Shown piece after piece: positions 7,296 to 17,148 of a stretch of DNA of 51,279 nucleotides. Both the position numbers and the translations under genes were made by a program. The stretch covers positions 1-51,279 of the forward strand of contig JAREWP010000001.1 of assembly GCA_029001845.1 (NCBI GenBank), in the 5' to 3' direction. Within the stretch, counting starts at the first letter, position 1; every line of letters starts with the position of its first letter. This DNA comes from Candidatus Magnetocorallium paracelense. Its GTDB lineage: Bacteria > Nitrospirota > Thermodesulfovibrionia > Thermodesulfovibrionales > Magnetobacteriaceae. The notes under the pieces were generated by a model. That model worked only from the letters and a program-made list of their open reading frames with translations, made no database searches and was not told the origin of the DNA.

Positions 7296-8390
7296 ATGGA
7301 GAATAAACAAAAACACAGGATATTAATTGTAGACGACAGGCAGGACAATATAAAAGTTCTGGGCGCGCTGTTAGCCCAAGAGGAATATCTCATACATGCA
7401 GCGCAAAACGGAGTGCAGGCATCGGAGGTTATTAAACATATCACACCCGATTTAATCCTTCTGGATATAATGATGCCTGAAATGGATGGCTACGAACTGT
7501 GCAGGCGTTTAAAAAACGATTCGATGACAAGTGATATTCCTGTCATATTTATTTCTGCGAAAAGTGAAATCGAGGATGAAAAAAGAGGGCTGGAACTTGG
7601 AGCGGCCGACTATATAACAAAACCATTTAGCCATGCGATCGTAAAAGCAAGGGTGAAGACTCAACTTGCTCTTTACGAGCAAAACAGGAGGCTTGTCGAG
7701 CTTAATCGCCTGAAAGACAGATTTTTGGCAATGGCGGCTCATGATTTGAGAAATCCTCTGACTATAATAAAGAGCTTTAGCGAGCTCCTTCTTGGGAGTG
7801 AAGGAAATGCGGAGCTGAATCCCAAACATAAAGACTATATTTCAACAATCAATAATGCGAGTTCAGGATTAATAAGCCTTCTGAATAATCTGCTCGATAT
7901 TACTACAATAGAAAGCGGAAAATTTCATATGGATTTCAAAAAGGGAGACATTGAACCTTTCATTAGAGAAAGGATAGAGATCAACAGATTGAACGCCAAC
8001 AAAAAAAACATTGTAATAAATGAAGAACTCTTTAATGTGCCTGACTTGTTTTTTGACAGAGATAGAATTAATCAGGTTTTAGATAATCTTTTAAGTAATG
8101 CAATTAAATTTTCCCCAAAGGGATCGACTGTTCATGTCTTTTTATATAATAAAGGCAGGAAGGTATTTGTAAATGTTCGTGATGAAGGCCCGGGGATATC
8201 AGAGGAAAACCAACCAAAACTGTTCGGGGAATTCCAGAAGGTCGGCACAAAAACAACGGGCGGTGAAAAAAGCACCGGTCTTGGTTTATCGATAGTAAAA
8301 AAAATTATTGAAATGCACAAAGGGGAGATAAATGTAGTAAGCACTCCCGGAGCGGGGGCGGAATTCATCTTTTCCCTGCCATTGTCCTGA
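7296..8390 (+). CDS. receiver-histidine kinase fusion
   Basis: 364 residues from ATG 7296. An N-terminal receiver (about 8-125) has ILIVDD, Asp57 in LILLDIMMPEMDG, Ser in FISAKS and Lys109 in ITKPF. HisKA follows with His149 in AAHDLRNPL, then HATPase with N box (DNLLSNAIKF), G1 (DEGPGI) and G2 (STGLGLSI). It has no membrane segment, so its input is probably phosphorylation of the receiver by another kinase. The frame is open back to 7149, but those 49 residues do not look like part of the domain and overlap promoter-like DNA. It is divergent from the regulator-CheC-kinase operon, a plausible partner system. Confidence 0.9.
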   Translation: MENKQKHRILIVDDRQDNIKVLGALLAQEEYLIHAAQNGVQASEVIKHITPDLILLDIMMPEMDGYELCRRLKNDSMTSDIPVIFISAKSEIEDEKRGLELGAADYITKPFSHAIVKARVKTQLALYEQNRRLVELNRLKDRFLAMAAHDLRNPLTIIKSFSELLLGSEGNAELNPKHKDYISTINNASSGLISLLNNLLDITTIESGKFHMDFKKGDIEPFIRERIEINRLNANKKNIVINEELFNVPDLFFDRDRINQVLDNLLSNAIKFSPKGSTVHVFLYNKGRKVFVNVRDEGPGISEENQPKLFGEFQKVGTKTTGGEKSTGLGLSIVKKIIEMHKGEINVVSTPGAGAEFIFSLPLS

Positions 8391-8429
8391 CAGTATGCTT
8401 TATGAGAAAAGTCGCTGTATTGGCAGCTA

Positions 8430-8572
8430 CACATTAATGTCATTCACATAAGGAGCAAAGCACCTTCCACCTTAGCGGCTAAACTCGAAGGCTCCGCTTC
8501 GCTGCGCCTTCTCAAACATGACCCGCTTCCGTCGGAAGGTGCTTCACCCCTTAAGTGAATGTTATTGATCTA
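8430..8572. repeat. 45-bp palindromic repeat split by an inserted GC-rich segment
   Basis: The left half, ATGTCATTCACATAAGGAGC at about 8439, and the right half, CACCCCTTAAGTGAATGTTA at about 8544, match the two arms of the palindrome seen intact at 50249-50296 and 13737-13781. Between them are about 80 extra bases, themselves palindromic around CACCTT/AAGGTG, GAAGGC and GCGAAG sequences. This is probably an insertion into the loop, or a longer family member. Confidence 0.55.
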
Positions 8573-8591
8573 TACTTGAGAGGAGTTAAAT

Positions 8592-9221
8592 ATGGGGATT
8601 TATTGCGATGTCTTTTTCCCCTGGTTGATGGAAAAAGCAGGAAACGAGCCTGAGGAGATAATCGGTAAGCTACGCGCCGATACACTTAAAGGTTTATACG
8701 GGACGGTACTGGATGTAGGATTCGGAATCGGCTTTAATCTGCTCTACTATCCTGAAGAAGTAGTGAGCATCGTAGCTCTCGAGCCATCAAAGGGGATGTG
8801 TAAAAGGGCCGAAAGGTTTGTAGACCGTAATACCGGAACCGTTCAATTTGTAAAGGAGACGATTGAAAATTCTACATTAAAAGATAGTGAATTCGATTGT
8901 ATCGTTTCCACAACCACACTTTGTACCGTACAAAATCAATCTCTATCGTTAAAAGAAATCAAACGTCTTTTGAAGCCTGACGGGCGTTTCCATTTTCTTG
9001 AACATGTCTGTTCGCCTGACAAAAACGAACTTCGGCTACAAAACATCATTAACCCTCTGAATCGGTTGTTGTTGTGCGGCTGCAATATAAATCGCGATAC
9101 AGAAAAGTCTATAAATGAAGCAGGTTTTACTCTTGAGGAGATAGAACGTTTTCAACTCGACGTACCCGGCTGGCCCAAATTTATGGCTCACATGATACGC
9201 GGAGTCGGAAAGCGACGTTAA
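8592..9221 (+). CDS. class I SAM-dependent methyltransferase
   Basis: 209 residues with motif I VLDVGFGIGFNLLYY, an acidic motif II (VALEPS), and a FDCIVSTTTLCTV motif followed by EIKRLLKPDGRFHFLEH, typical of the small METTL7/UbiE-like methyltransferases. GAGGAG precedes the ATG by about seven bases. The substrate is unknown; related proteins methylate small thiols, quinones or arsenite, and this one lacks the cysteine pattern of ArsM. It stands alone between a kinase and a convergent membrane-protein gene. Confidence 0.85.
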   Translation: MGIYCDVFFPWLMEKAGNEPEEIIGKLRADTLKGLYGTVLDVGFGIGFNLLYYPEEVVSIVALEPSKGMCKRAERFVDRNTGTVQFVKETIENSTLKDSEFDCIVSTTTLCTVQNQSLSLKEIKRLLKPDGRFHFLEHVCSPDKNELRLQNIINPLNRLLLCGCNINRDTEKSINEAGFTLEEIERFQLDVPGWPKFMAHMIRGVGKRR

Positions 9222-9253
9222 GTAACATCGACCTTTATTGTTGTCCATAATTT

Positions 9254-9967
9254 TCATGTTTTGTGTTGACCTGAAGGATCAGACCCTTTGTCCGTTAAAG
9301 GCATATCACCTGTAAGGCAATAAAACCTGAAGAGCATTATAACCGGTAATGTCCAGAGCAGCGCCATGAATGTGGATTTGATGATGGCGCCTGTGAAGTT
9401 CGAGGTTATTAACTTATTCAGGAACCATTCGAATATCATGAGTACTATGGCGGTAATGGTGATTGTGCTTATTATCTCCCAGGTGTAACCTTTTGACAAA
9501 ACAAAGCTTCTCTTAAAAGCCGTCACAGGTCCGGCATTTTTATACATTATCAGGAATTGCGCAAAGCCGAATCTTGCAAAGAGAAATAATCCCGGCAGAA
9601 TGAATATTAAAACTCCGAAATAGAGTATGCCGTTAAAAAAAATAAGTTTAAAAATAACAGAAAAAGCAAAAAGCTCAGGCCATCTTTTCAATCCCATAAA
9701 AAGGCATTCCGACAATATGAATTTTTCATTGTATGATATTTTGAGAAAGAGCCAGTCTAAAGAACCTATATATATCGGCACTATTACCATTTCCAAAAAG
9801 ATTGGTATCAACCTGATTACAAGCTCGGTGTTGTCGGTAATTATATGAAATTCGAAATAGTGCTTTATTGCTATAAGCGGAAGTAGCAGAGATAGTATAA
9901 TTTGAGCTATTGACGGATAGTTTATCCTGAAGAAAAACAGTGAATCATAAACCTTTCTTGACGCCAT
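9254..9967 (-). CDS. multi-pass membrane protein of unknown function
   Basis: 237 residues from the ATG at 9967, preceded by AAGAGGT. This start is preferred over an upstream in-frame start at 10111, whose extra 48 residues look like leader DNA. About five hydrophobic segments are visible: two near residues 20-65, one near 110-125 (LIFFNGILYFGVLIFILPG), one near 170 and one near 205. The FVLSKGYTWEI and ILPGLFLFARF stretches resemble glycerophosphoryl-diester-phosphodiesterase-like membrane proteins (YciC/DUF975 type). That resemblance is weak and no function is assigned. Confidence 0.7.
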   Translation of the reverse strand: MASRKVYDSLFFFRINYPSIAQIILSLLLPLIAIKHYFEFHIITDNTELVIRLIPIFLEMVIVPIYIGSLDWLFLKISYNEKFILSECLFMGLKRWPELFAFSVIFKLIFFNGILYFGVLIFILPGLFLFARFGFAQFLIMYKNAGPVTAFKRSFVLSKGYTWEIISTITITAIVLMIFEWFLNKLITSNFTGAIIKSTFMALLWTLPVIMLFRFYCLTGDMPLTDKGSDPSGQHKT

Positions 9968-10175
9968 TTTTTTACCTCTTGTTTTTTTAATATTACATAC
10001 TCGTTTTCTGTCAGCCCGTGAATATGAAGAGTTGATTATATAGTTTACTCTATTTTTTGTTTGAAAATGTAGTAATAAATAAGTAATAATATGAAAATAC
10101 ATATAGTTCAACGAAGAAATACGTTTTACTGCTTATTTGTCAGAAAAAAATGAATACTTTCGAGAAAGGGAGCTT

Positions 10176-10907
10176 ATGGATGATTTTAGTGTGCTTATAA
10201 TCGACGATTCTTCAGAGATGAGAGATTTTTTAAAGGGAGGTCTCTACGACAGCTCCTCGAATATTGAAATCCATGAGGCGGCCAATACGGAGAATGCTCA
10301 TGAAAGAATAAACGAATTATTTTACGATCTCGTGATTTGCAGATGCGGCACCTGTGATATTGACAGCAACGATTTAATGAAGTTCATAAGAACTCATCCT
10401 ACAAAAAACGATACGCCTGTAATTTTAATCGGCAGCAGAGAAAATAGAAGCAGTATCAGGAAAGGGTTGCGTTACGGTGCTTTGGGATATTTAATTGAAC
10501 CGATAAGCATAGAAAGATTGATTCGAAAGATACTTGTTGTTACTGACAGGTTTAACAGGAGAATACATGAGCGAGTGGATGCCGGTAATCATATCGTATT
10601 ACATTACAACTCTCGGTCCGCTACAGGCGAGCTCATCGATATCAGTCTTGGAGGTCTGTCAGGTCTTATTGAGTGCGATAACGAGTATCCCGGTATTTTA
10701 GGTGAAGTCTCTGTCGATGTTGAAACAGAAGACAGTGGGGAGTGTATATCATTGGATGGTGTGATTTACAGACTCGAGGTTTCACGAAGGTTTAATAAAT
10801 CAAACTATCTGAAATTGTCGGTAAAATTCGATGAAATCGATTTTGAGAATGAAGAGGAACTGACAGAACTGATGTCCTTTTTAAAGAGTCAGCGTTTGGA
10901 TATATAG
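10176..10907 (+). CDS. degenerate receiver fused to a PilZ domain
   Basis: 243 residues. Residues 5-122 have a receiver fold pattern with LIIDDS, but the phosphoacceptor position in the DLVICRCG strand is Arg56, and the conserved Lys of the KP motif is Glu108. It is therefore probably not phosphorylated. Residues 128-240 are a PilZ domain with RRIHER and DISLGGLSG, matching the RxxxR and DxSxxG cyclic-di-GMP-binding motifs. The likely role is a c-di-GMP effector whose pseudo-receiver mediates docking. ATG 10176 with GGGAG upstream is chosen over TTG 10137. The target process cannot be inferred from neighbours. Confidence 0.85.
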   Translation: MDDFSVLIIDDSSEMRDFLKGGLYDSSSNIEIHEAANTENAHERINELFYDLVICRCGTCDIDSNDLMKFIRTHPTKNDTPVILIGSRENRSSIRKGLRYGALGYLIEPISIERLIRKILVVTDRFNRRIHERVDAGNHIVLHYNSRSATGELIDISLGGLSGLIECDNEYPGILGEVSVDVETEDSGECISLDGVIYRLEVSRRFNKSNYLKLSVKFDEIDFENEEELTELMSFLKSQRLDI

Positions 10908-11004
10908 GTTGGAGCCCGTCACCGGCAGTGTTTCCCCTGATTGATCCTTTTATGGTTGTATTTCTGTATGCTGAATTTTAGTCATGTAAAGAAAAGCTTT
11001 CCTC

Positions 11005-13677
11005 TTAATCTGTCCAGTTCTTTTGTACATAATTCAGCTCTTCTTCCTTATCTTTTAATCGGCCTCTCAATTTCTCTCTGAGCAGGTTATTAAATATTTT
11101 GGAATATCTGGGCCCCGGTTCGATACCAATCTCTATAAGATCCTTTCCCTTTATTTCAGGTTTTATATTTTTTAGCCTGATAAGATAATTGGATATCGCC
11201 TTTTGCTTCTTTTTATCCACATGCCTTGCCATAATAAACAGCATCGTTTCTACACTAACGCCCTTTAAAAGCTCGAAAATATTCACCGGATCATCGGGGG
11301 AGAGTGTCTTCGCCAAAAATTCAGCGTCCTTTAATCCGTTAATTATCTTTTCTTCAATCTTAACCGGAGTTGCGAGCCTCCTTAAAGCAACTTCTCTCTC
11401 TTCTTCGTTAAGATCGGATATTAGCACCATGAGGCAGAGTGAACCGGAATCTATGGTTTCTTCAAGAAAGAGCAAGTTGTACCATGAAATTGTATCGTGA
11501 ATTCTTTGTAAGAGAGATTCCAGATTACCGGTGAATAACAGAGAGGGGTGTAGTACCTTTAAAAGACCATACCGCGAAAGTCTTTTAAGGATTTTTGCAG
11601 GTTCTGTCTCTTTAAATGTTATTAACAGTTCGTCATAAAGCCTTGTACCGGATAACTTATCGAAGAGTTCGAATTTTAAAGCTGACCTGATAAGCTTTTC
11701 AGTGTGCTTGCTTATTTTAAAACCGAAACGTTCCGAAAATCTGACAGCTCTGATCGCTCTTGTGGGATCCTCTATAAAGCTGAGATTGTGGAGCACTCTT
11801 ATCATACCGTCCCTCAGATCCCGTCTGCCACCAAAAAAGTCGATAAGCGCTCCAAAATTTTTCATGTTAAGCTTGATTGCAAGGGTATTTATAGTAAAGT
11901 CCCGTCTGTAAAGGTCTTTCTTTATGGATGATACCTCCACTTTCGGCAGAGCGGCAGGTTCCTCATAATATTCGGTACGAGCCGTAGCTATGTCCAGATG
12001 TATTGCCGATTCCGGTTTGACTTCTTCAGTCCGATTGTCCTTTCCGGTTTTGTTATACATTTTTTTATATAAGGGAATATCCATAATTTTTGCTGTACCG
12101 AATCTTCTGTGGATCGTTATTCTTCCCCCCACTCTCTTTGCGAGCATACCGGCGAATTCTATGCCCTCTCCCTCTACGACGATATCGATATCCATATTTT
12201 TTTCGGCCCTTAGCAAATCTCTGACAAAACCTCCTACGACATAAGCGTTTATGCCTGCTTCGTCAGCAATTTCGCCGACTTTTTTCAGGAGATTCAGGAC
12301 ATTCACCGGCAGTCTGTCCCCAAGCAGGGAAGGAATACTTTTTGTTACAGGATTCTTCATAGTCTCAAGGGCTGTTTTTAAACGGCTTTTTTTGAGATAA
12401 TCTTCATAGAGAACTCTCAAAAGATCGGTTCTGGTAATGGCGCCTACGATGACTCCCTTTTTGATAACGGGCATAAATCGTTGGTTCTGCTCAATCATCA
12501 GCTCTTCTATATCCTTAACAGGAGTATCAACACCCGTTGTTTCTGCATCAGTAGTGGCGAATTCCATTGCTTTACTTCCTATGAAACCATGAAAAATCGC
12601 CTTTTCGACGACCTCTCTTGATACAAATCCTTTATAAACTCCGTTTTTTATAACAGGCAAAACATTGATGTTATACATCGTCATCAGTTTTTCGGCTTCT
12701 TTGAGAGAAGAATTCCACTGAATCGTGATAACAGGGCTTGTCATAATGTCTTTGACAAGTCTGGTGGTTCTGACAATCACCTTTAAACGCTCGATTATCT
12801 CTTCCTTCAGTATATCGGGCGGAACCTCCTCTATAACGGCAGAGGCAGCCGCCTGATGACCTCCGCCTCCATAATGGAGCATAAGATCCGCCATATTCAG
12901 CTCTGTCACCCTGCTTCTGCCGATAAGTACGATCTTCCCCTCCATATTTAAAATCAGCAACAGAGCATCGATATTCTCCATTTCCATAATATTATGGGCG
13001 ACATGAGCTGCATCGTCAAAGTAACTCTCTCTTACAGCGATTCCTATTTTAATTCTCACTCCGTGTATGACCACATCGACGAGGGTTGAAATTATTTCAT
13101 TCAAAAAAGCCAACGCTTCCCTGTCCATTCCGGGTTTGACAAAGGCGGATACGACTTTCAGATTGGCTCCTCTTTTAAGCAGAAAAGCGACTGCCAATAC
13201 ATCTCTTTCTGTTGTTGTGGTAAATCTGAGAGAGCCGGTTTCCTCGTATATTCCCAGACATAAAAGAGTCGCCTCCATAGGAGCAAAGGGTAATTTCTTT
13301 TTTTTGATAATTTCCGTTATTATTGTGGCCGTTGCTCCTACTTCGACAATGTTTTCTACTACGCCTTCGATATCGTTCTCTTTTGGAGGGTGGTGATCGA
13401 AAATAAAGATCAATGTTCCCTTTTTATCGACGATCTTCTTAAAATCTCCAATCCTTTCAGGGTCCTTTGTGTCTACGATTATAAGGCGCTTAACTGCTGA
13501 GAAATCAATATCCTTGATTTTTTCGATTTTCAGAGGATGGCTTTTCAGGAATTCTCTGACAGGGCTTTCGGCAGCCCCCGGGAAAACAAGTTTCCCTTCG
13601 GGAAAGAGCTTTTGTACACCGACCATGGAAGAGAGGCAGTCAAAATCGGCGTTTGTATGGCAGGTGATTATGTCCAT
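11005..13677 (-). CDS. cca: CCA-adding tRNA nucleotidyltransferase with DHH and CBS domains
   Basis: 890 residues in four parts. An N-terminal DHH phosphoesterase-like part (TCHTNADFDCLSS, DHHPP) is followed by DHHA1 with GGGGHQAAAS near 285. Two CBS domains (about 315-370 and 375-430) come next. The C-terminal half is a class II nucleotidyltransferase: head with VGGFVRDLL and DIDIVVEG, then RRDFTINTLA, DFFGGRRDL and EDPTRAIRAVRF. The last part adds or repairs the tRNA 3' CCA. This architecture is known in several Desulfobacterota and Aquificae. At least tRNA-Asp and tRNA-Val in this window encode CCA, so repair is a likely use. The CBS pair suggests adenylate sensing, an inference. Confidence 0.93.
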   Translation of the reverse strand: MDIITCHTNADFDCLSSMVGVQKLFPEGKLVFPGAAESPVREFLKSHPLKIEKIKDIDFSAVKRLIIVDTKDPERIGDFKKIVDKKGTLIFIFDHHPPKENDIEGVVENIVEVGATATIITEIIKKKKLPFAPMEATLLCLGIYEETGSLRFTTTTERDVLAVAFLLKRGANLKVVSAFVKPGMDREALAFLNEIISTLVDVVIHGVRIKIGIAVRESYFDDAAHVAHNIMEMENIDALLLILNMEGKIVLIGRSRVTELNMADLMLHYGGGGHQAAASAVIEEVPPDILKEEIIERLKVIVRTTRLVKDIMTSPVITIQWNSSLKEAEKLMTMYNINVLPVIKNGVYKGFVSREVVEKAIFHGFIGSKAMEFATTDAETTGVDTPVKDIEELMIEQNQRFMPVIKKGVIVGAITRTDLLRVLYEDYLKKSRLKTALETMKNPVTKSIPSLLGDRLPVNVLNLLKKVGEIADEAGINAYVVGGFVRDLLRAEKNMDIDIVVEGEGIEFAGMLAKRVGGRITIHRRFGTAKIMDIPLYKKMYNKTGKDNRTEEVKPESAIHLDIATARTEYYEEPAALPKVEVSSIKKDLYRRDFTINTLAIKLNMKNFGALIDFFGGRRDLRDGMIRVLHNLSFIEDPTRAIRAVRFSERFGFKISKHTEKLIRSALKFELFDKLSGTRLYDELLITFKETEPAKILKRLSRYGLLKVLHPSLLFTGNLESLLQRIHDTISWYNLLFLEETIDSGSLCLMVLISDLNEEEREVALRRLATPVKIEEKIINGLKDAEFLAKTLSPDDPVNIFELLKGVSVETMLFIMARHVDKKKQKAISNYLIRLKNIKPEIKGKDLIEIGIEPGPRYSKIFNNLLREKLRGRLKDKEEELNYVQKNWTD

Positions 13678-13736
13678 AATAAAATGGCGAAGGTAAATAT
13701 TCCTGAAAACAGACTGAAGAGTGTAAGCCGATGAAC

Positions 13737-13781
13737 AATGTCATTGACTTAAGGGGTGAAGCCCCTTAAGTTAATGGTTTC
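13737..13781. repeat. 45-bp palindromic repeat
   Basis: CAATGTCATTGACTTAAGGG runs into a short loop and back through CCCCTTAAGTTAATGG. It is the same family as 50249-50296 and the halves at 8439/8544 and 49661. It lies 60 bases upstream of the cca start. Confidence 0.65.
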
Positions 13782-13799
13782 GAGTCGATGAATGTAATT

Positions 13800-13872
13800 A
13801 TTCGCCGCAAAGACGTACAGAATGTAAGAAAGATTGTTTTGCTTGCAGTGTTTTATGTCTTTGCGGTGAATT
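13800..13872. repeat. hairpin repeat with CCGCAAAGAC ends
   Basis: ATTCGCCGCAAAGACGTA at about 13799-13816 is complementary to the stretch ATGTCTTTGCGGTGAAT at about 13856-13872, separated by roughly 40 bases. It is a non-coding palindromic element between cca and the 148-residue repeat protein. Confidence 0.6.
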
Positions 13873-13952
13873 AACAGTAGTTACGTTTTCAACGTGCTGA
13901 ATTGTTCGAGAAAAAATAAATTTCAACTTCAAGACTGTCTGGTTGAGATCGA

Positions 13953-14387
13953 TTATTTGCCTTTAACAGCATAGGGCATTAAATTATAAACCTCTTTTGA
14001 AGCTTCAAGAACGCCGCCCACATAGGATTGTGTTTCGTCTGTTAAAACAATGCCTTTTTTCCGTACGTCATCAAGGTACTTTTCCCATTGCGAGTGATCC
14101 CATACGCCTTTTGTGTCAGAAAAAAATTTCATTGTCAGGTTACTTATATCTGACAGGGCATTCTCCATGCCTTTTGTTTCCATAGATGTGTTATGTACTT
14201 TTTTCATGGACTCCAGTACGCCGCCTATGGACGCCTGCATTTCGTCCCTAAGTTCCACTCCTTTGCTTTGAGCTTCTGACAGGAAACCCTCCCAGGCAGC
14301 CTGATCCCAACCTCCCTTTTGTTGTTCTACAAATTTGCCGGCAAGGGCAATCAGATCGTTAAAGATTCCTGCCGCATCTTTTCCCAT
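13953..14387 (-). CDS. internally duplicated helical protein of unknown function
   Basis: 144 residues from ATG 14387, which follows TTTGGAGGTTAAT. It is built of two copies of a roughly 53-residue unit. Each copy contains a KGxWDxxxWExxLxxxxxKGxxLxDExQxxxGGVLExxKxVxN pattern, at about residues 14-66 and 88-140, joined by a short linker. It is predicted all-helical and soluble. No family is recognised; the amphipathic, phasin-like character recalls the 88-residue protein at 17461. It lies 156 bases downstream of the chemoreceptor gene on the same strand and may be co-transcribed with it. Confidence 0.75.
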   Translation of the reverse strand: MGKDAAGIFNDLIALAGKFVEQQKGGWDQAAWEGFLSEAQSKGVELRDEMQASIGGVLESMKKVHNTSMETKGMENALSDISNLTMKFFSDTKGVWDHSQWEKYLDDVRKKGIVLTDETQSYVGGVLEASKEVYNLMPYAVKGK

Positions 14388-14409
14388 ATTAACCTCCAAA
14401 TTTTAAATG

Positions 14410-14436
14410 TAAGAGTCTCAAATAAGAGACTTTTTT
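14410..14436 (+). terminator. hairpin with T-run between chemoreceptor and repeat-protein genes
   Basis: AGTCTC, six bases, GAGACT, then seven T residues on the plus strand. The T-run orientation would stop plus-strand transcription, for which no gene is visible. On the minus strand the hairpin lies between the chemoreceptor and the next gene but lacks a T-tract. Its role is uncertain. Confidence 0.3.
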
Positions 14437-14543
14437 TGTGTTTACAGTTATCGGTTGACAGTTTACGGTTATAACATAATTAAACCGTATCAGTTTAAAT
14501 TGTTATCCCCTTTGTTCAGTAATCCTATACGAACGAAAATATT

Positions 14544-16490
14544 TTAAGAGAGCGGTAAGAGGTTGTTGCTCTCTTCTGCGAATTCGCCTCGACATGCCTC
14601 GTCTTCACATTGAAACTGACCTAACATGCTACTGACATTGTGGGACATGTCGGAAAGATTCGAGGCGCTGGCGGAGAGTTGTTCCATCTCGGAGTAAGAC
14701 TCCCTCGACACTTCGGCCACATTGCTGATATCTTCGGATATTTGACCCGTCACGGTAGACATCTCTTCCGTAGAAGTTGCTATTTGTTGTATCAGCGCGT
14801 TTAGCTCGCCTATACTGTCTACTATTTTGGAGAGTGCATCGCCAGCCTGCGACGAAAGATCGACACCTGTTTCCACCCTGTCAGTGGCGTTGTTCATGGC
14901 TGCAACCGCTTTGTCGACTTCCCCCTGTATCGCCCTTATCATGTCGCTGATCTCCGATGTGGCGCCTGCCGTTCTTTCGGCGAGTTTTCTCACCTCATCC
15001 GCCACTACGGCGAATCCTCTTCCCTGTTCGCCGGCCCTTGCCGCCTCTATGGCAGCGTTGAGAGCCAGCAAATTGGTCTGATCGGCTATATCGTTAATAA
15101 CGTTAACGATCTCTCCTATTTGTTTCGATCTCTCGCCCAGACCGCTTATCAAGTCTGCCGAATCTCTTACTGTTGTAGCGATGGTCCGCACTTCTTCAAC
15201 AGACTGATTCACTATGCTCTGTCCTTCATTGGCGATATTGGTTGCGCCTTCCATTGTCGTGGATATGTCCGAGGCGTTTTTGGCTATATCGATAACTGTC
15301 TGGGAAAGCTCTTCCGACGAGGTGGCAACCTGCGAGGCTCTGTCTGCCTGTGAAGTCATACTTCCTGAAATTTGTCTTACTGAATTCAACATTCCTTCCG
15401 CCTCGAGCGCCGTCTTTTTAGCCACGCCCATGGTTTGCGATATGATGTTACCGATGATGTTTAAAAAGCTGTCGAAATAATATCCTGTCATGCCGATTTC
15501 ATCTCTGGTCTCTATTTCGAGCCTCTTTGAGAGATTGCTGTCCCCTTCGGCAAGATCTTTTGCAAGAGAGAGTATCTTGTGTAAGGAACCCAGTATCTGA
15601 CTGCTCAGAAGCAGTATAAAGGCTATAATTAAAAGAGAGAAGAAAATAAATACGCCAAGGGCTAACTTTTCCGCATTGCTGCTTTTCTTCTCAATGGCAT
15701 GATGAATATCCCCTTCTATCGATTTGAGCACATTTTCCAGGTTGTGCGCCGAATCTCTCATCTCTCCGTGTTTGCCCTCTTTAGGAGTGAGGCCTTTCTC
15801 TTTATATGTATTTACGAGGTTGATGAAATCTTTTTTGTAAGCCTCCATATATCCGGCGATCTCGCCTTTTTCAGACTCACCAATTTCGGCATGCATGAGG
15901 TGCTGTTTCATAATATCTAAATTTTTACCAAACTTGTCGAGATATTTCATGTTCAGCCTCTGCAAAAAGTCCTTTTCATTTCTCCTGAGCATGAGTATAT
16001 CACTGAGGAGCTTGTAATCTCCCAGGCTCTTTATTTGCTGCTCCGCCTGTTGCACCGAATCTCTCAGAGAGCCGTGAAGGCCGTCTTTTTCCGTGAGGCC
16101 GATCTTTTTTTGTATCGCGACAATATTGTTGAAGCTGTTTTTATACTTTTGCGCCGACTCCTGAAATCGTATCATGCCGGAAGTGTCGAGACCGTTTTTG
16201 TCGAGAGTTTCCCTGAGTTCATTGCTTTTTTCCACCATTAAATTGAAATTTTTATCGAGTTTCGTCTGATATTTCAGGTCTTTTCTGGCCATAAAATCCT
16301 TTTCGTTTCTTCTGAGCATAAGAATGTCAGTATACACTTCGGCGTTTAGCGTATCTGCATACTGTAACTGTTTAATTGTAGAAAGAGAATGAGTCTGTAC
16401 AAAGTAGCAAATTACAAAAATCAGACCGGATGTGACAGCAAGAAGCAGAAGTTTGGTTTTAATGTTTAATGCGGATTTTTTGGTAGCCAT
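14544..16490 (-). CDS. methyl-accepting chemotaxis protein with HBM sensor domain
   Basis: 648 residues from ATG 16490, preceded by GGGAGG. The N-terminal TM helix ([18 protein letters not shown]) is followed by a periplasmic helical bimodular region. That region contains the paired [11 protein letters not shown] motifs (near residues 50 and 165) typical of the HBM ligand-binding domain. A second TM helix ([20 protein letters not shown], about 280), HAMP, and a long signalling coil follow; the hairpin tip is [26 protein letters not shown]. Known HBM receptors bind organic acids or similar ligands. No che cluster is in the window. The upstream in-frame TTG at 16622 is rejected because it overlaps the preceding gene and lacks a ribosome-binding site. 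Confidence 0.95.
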   Translation of the reverse strand: MATKKSALNIKTKLLLLAVTSGLIFVICYFVQTHSLSTIKQLQYADTLNAEVYTDILMLRRNEKDFMARKDLKYQTKLDKNFNLMVEKSNELRETLDKNGLDTSGMIRFQESAQKYKNSFNNIVAIQKKIGLTEKDGLHGSLRDSVQQAEQQIKSLGDYKLLSDILMLRRNEKDFLQRLNMKYLDKFGKNLDIMKQHLMHAEIGESEKGEIAGYMEAYKKDFINLVNTYKEKGLTPKEGKHGEMRDSAHNLENVLKSIEGDIHHAIEKKSSNAEKLALGVFIFFSLLIIAFILLLSSQILGSLHKILSLAKDLAEGDSNLSKRLEIETRDEIGMTGYYFDSFLNIIGNIISQTMGVAKKTALEAEGMLNSVRQISGSMTSQADRASQVATSSEELSQTVIDIAKNASDISTTMEGATNIANEGQSIVNQSVEEVRTIATTVRDSADLISGLGERSKQIGEIVNVINDIADQTNLLALNAAIEAARAGEQGRGFAVVADEVRKLAERTAGATSEISDMIRAIQGEVDKAVAAMNNATDRVETGVDLSSQAGDALSKIVDSIGELNALIQQIATSTEEMSTVTGQISEDISNVAEVSRESYSEMEQLSASASNLSDMSHNVSSMLGQFQCEDEACRGEFAEESNNLLPLS

Positions 16491-16596
16491 GTCGATAACC
16501 TCCCGTACTTTTAAGTTGAAATTGATTTTATGGTTGTAGTTGTCTTTAAAAAACGTATTTATTCTAACATTTTTTTTGTGTAATACAACAGGGGTT

Positions 16597-17133
16597 TCAG
16601 GGTGGCAAGTGTTTTGAGGCAAGCCTGAAGAACGCCTCTATCAGCTCTCTCCTCCATTTTAGTATTTCGCTAAAGAGGCGCACAAAATTTCTGTATGGAA
16701 CGGCAGGTCCCCTTTCCATATGTTCGAGAAGGGGAGTGCAGAAATACCAGTTACATCTAAATGGTCTGAGCTCACGCCTTCTGCGGCACCCCGTTTCAGA
16801 CAAGAACCCGCAGGGATCTGTATCTTTAAGACCCTCCCGATAAAGAGGAGGTCTCTGACCGAGCGAGAATATGTAGATTAAATCTTCGTAATCGTAGTAA
16901 CCGTGTCGGTTTATGCAGCAGACCTTCATACAGAGAGGGCACACTTCTGACGTATTGTCCTGAATAAAACCGTCGATTTCTCCGGTTTTTTCATATACTT
17001 TTGCAGCCGGGTTTACGACAACGGACAAATCGACTTCGCTGTTACTGAAGAAGCTCTCCAGCATATTTATCGCCAGGTTCCATTGCTCTCGGTTATGCCG
17101 GGAGAGCGTATCATTCAAAACCGATAGAGGCAT
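16597..17133 (-). CDS. YkgJ-type Cys-rich metal-binding protein
   Basis: 178 residues. The central region has CPLCMKVCC, then [11 protein letters not shown], then [10 protein letters not shown], the spaced cysteine pattern of the YkgJ/UPF0153 putative zinc- or iron-chelating family. No catalytic domain accompanies it. It lies 106 bases upstream of the chemoreceptor gene on the same strand. The metal and function are unknown. Confidence 0.75.
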   Translation of the reverse strand: MPLSVLNDTLSRHNREQWNLAINMLESFFSNSEVDLSVVVNPAAKVYEKTGEIDGFIQDNTSEVCPLCMKVCCINRHGYYDYEDLIYIFSLGQRPPLYREGLKDTDPCGFLSETGCRRRRELRPFRCNWYFCTPLLEHMERGPAVPYRNFVRLFSEILKWRRELIEAFFRLASKHLPP

Positions 17134-17148
17134 CGCTAAGTTCCTTTA

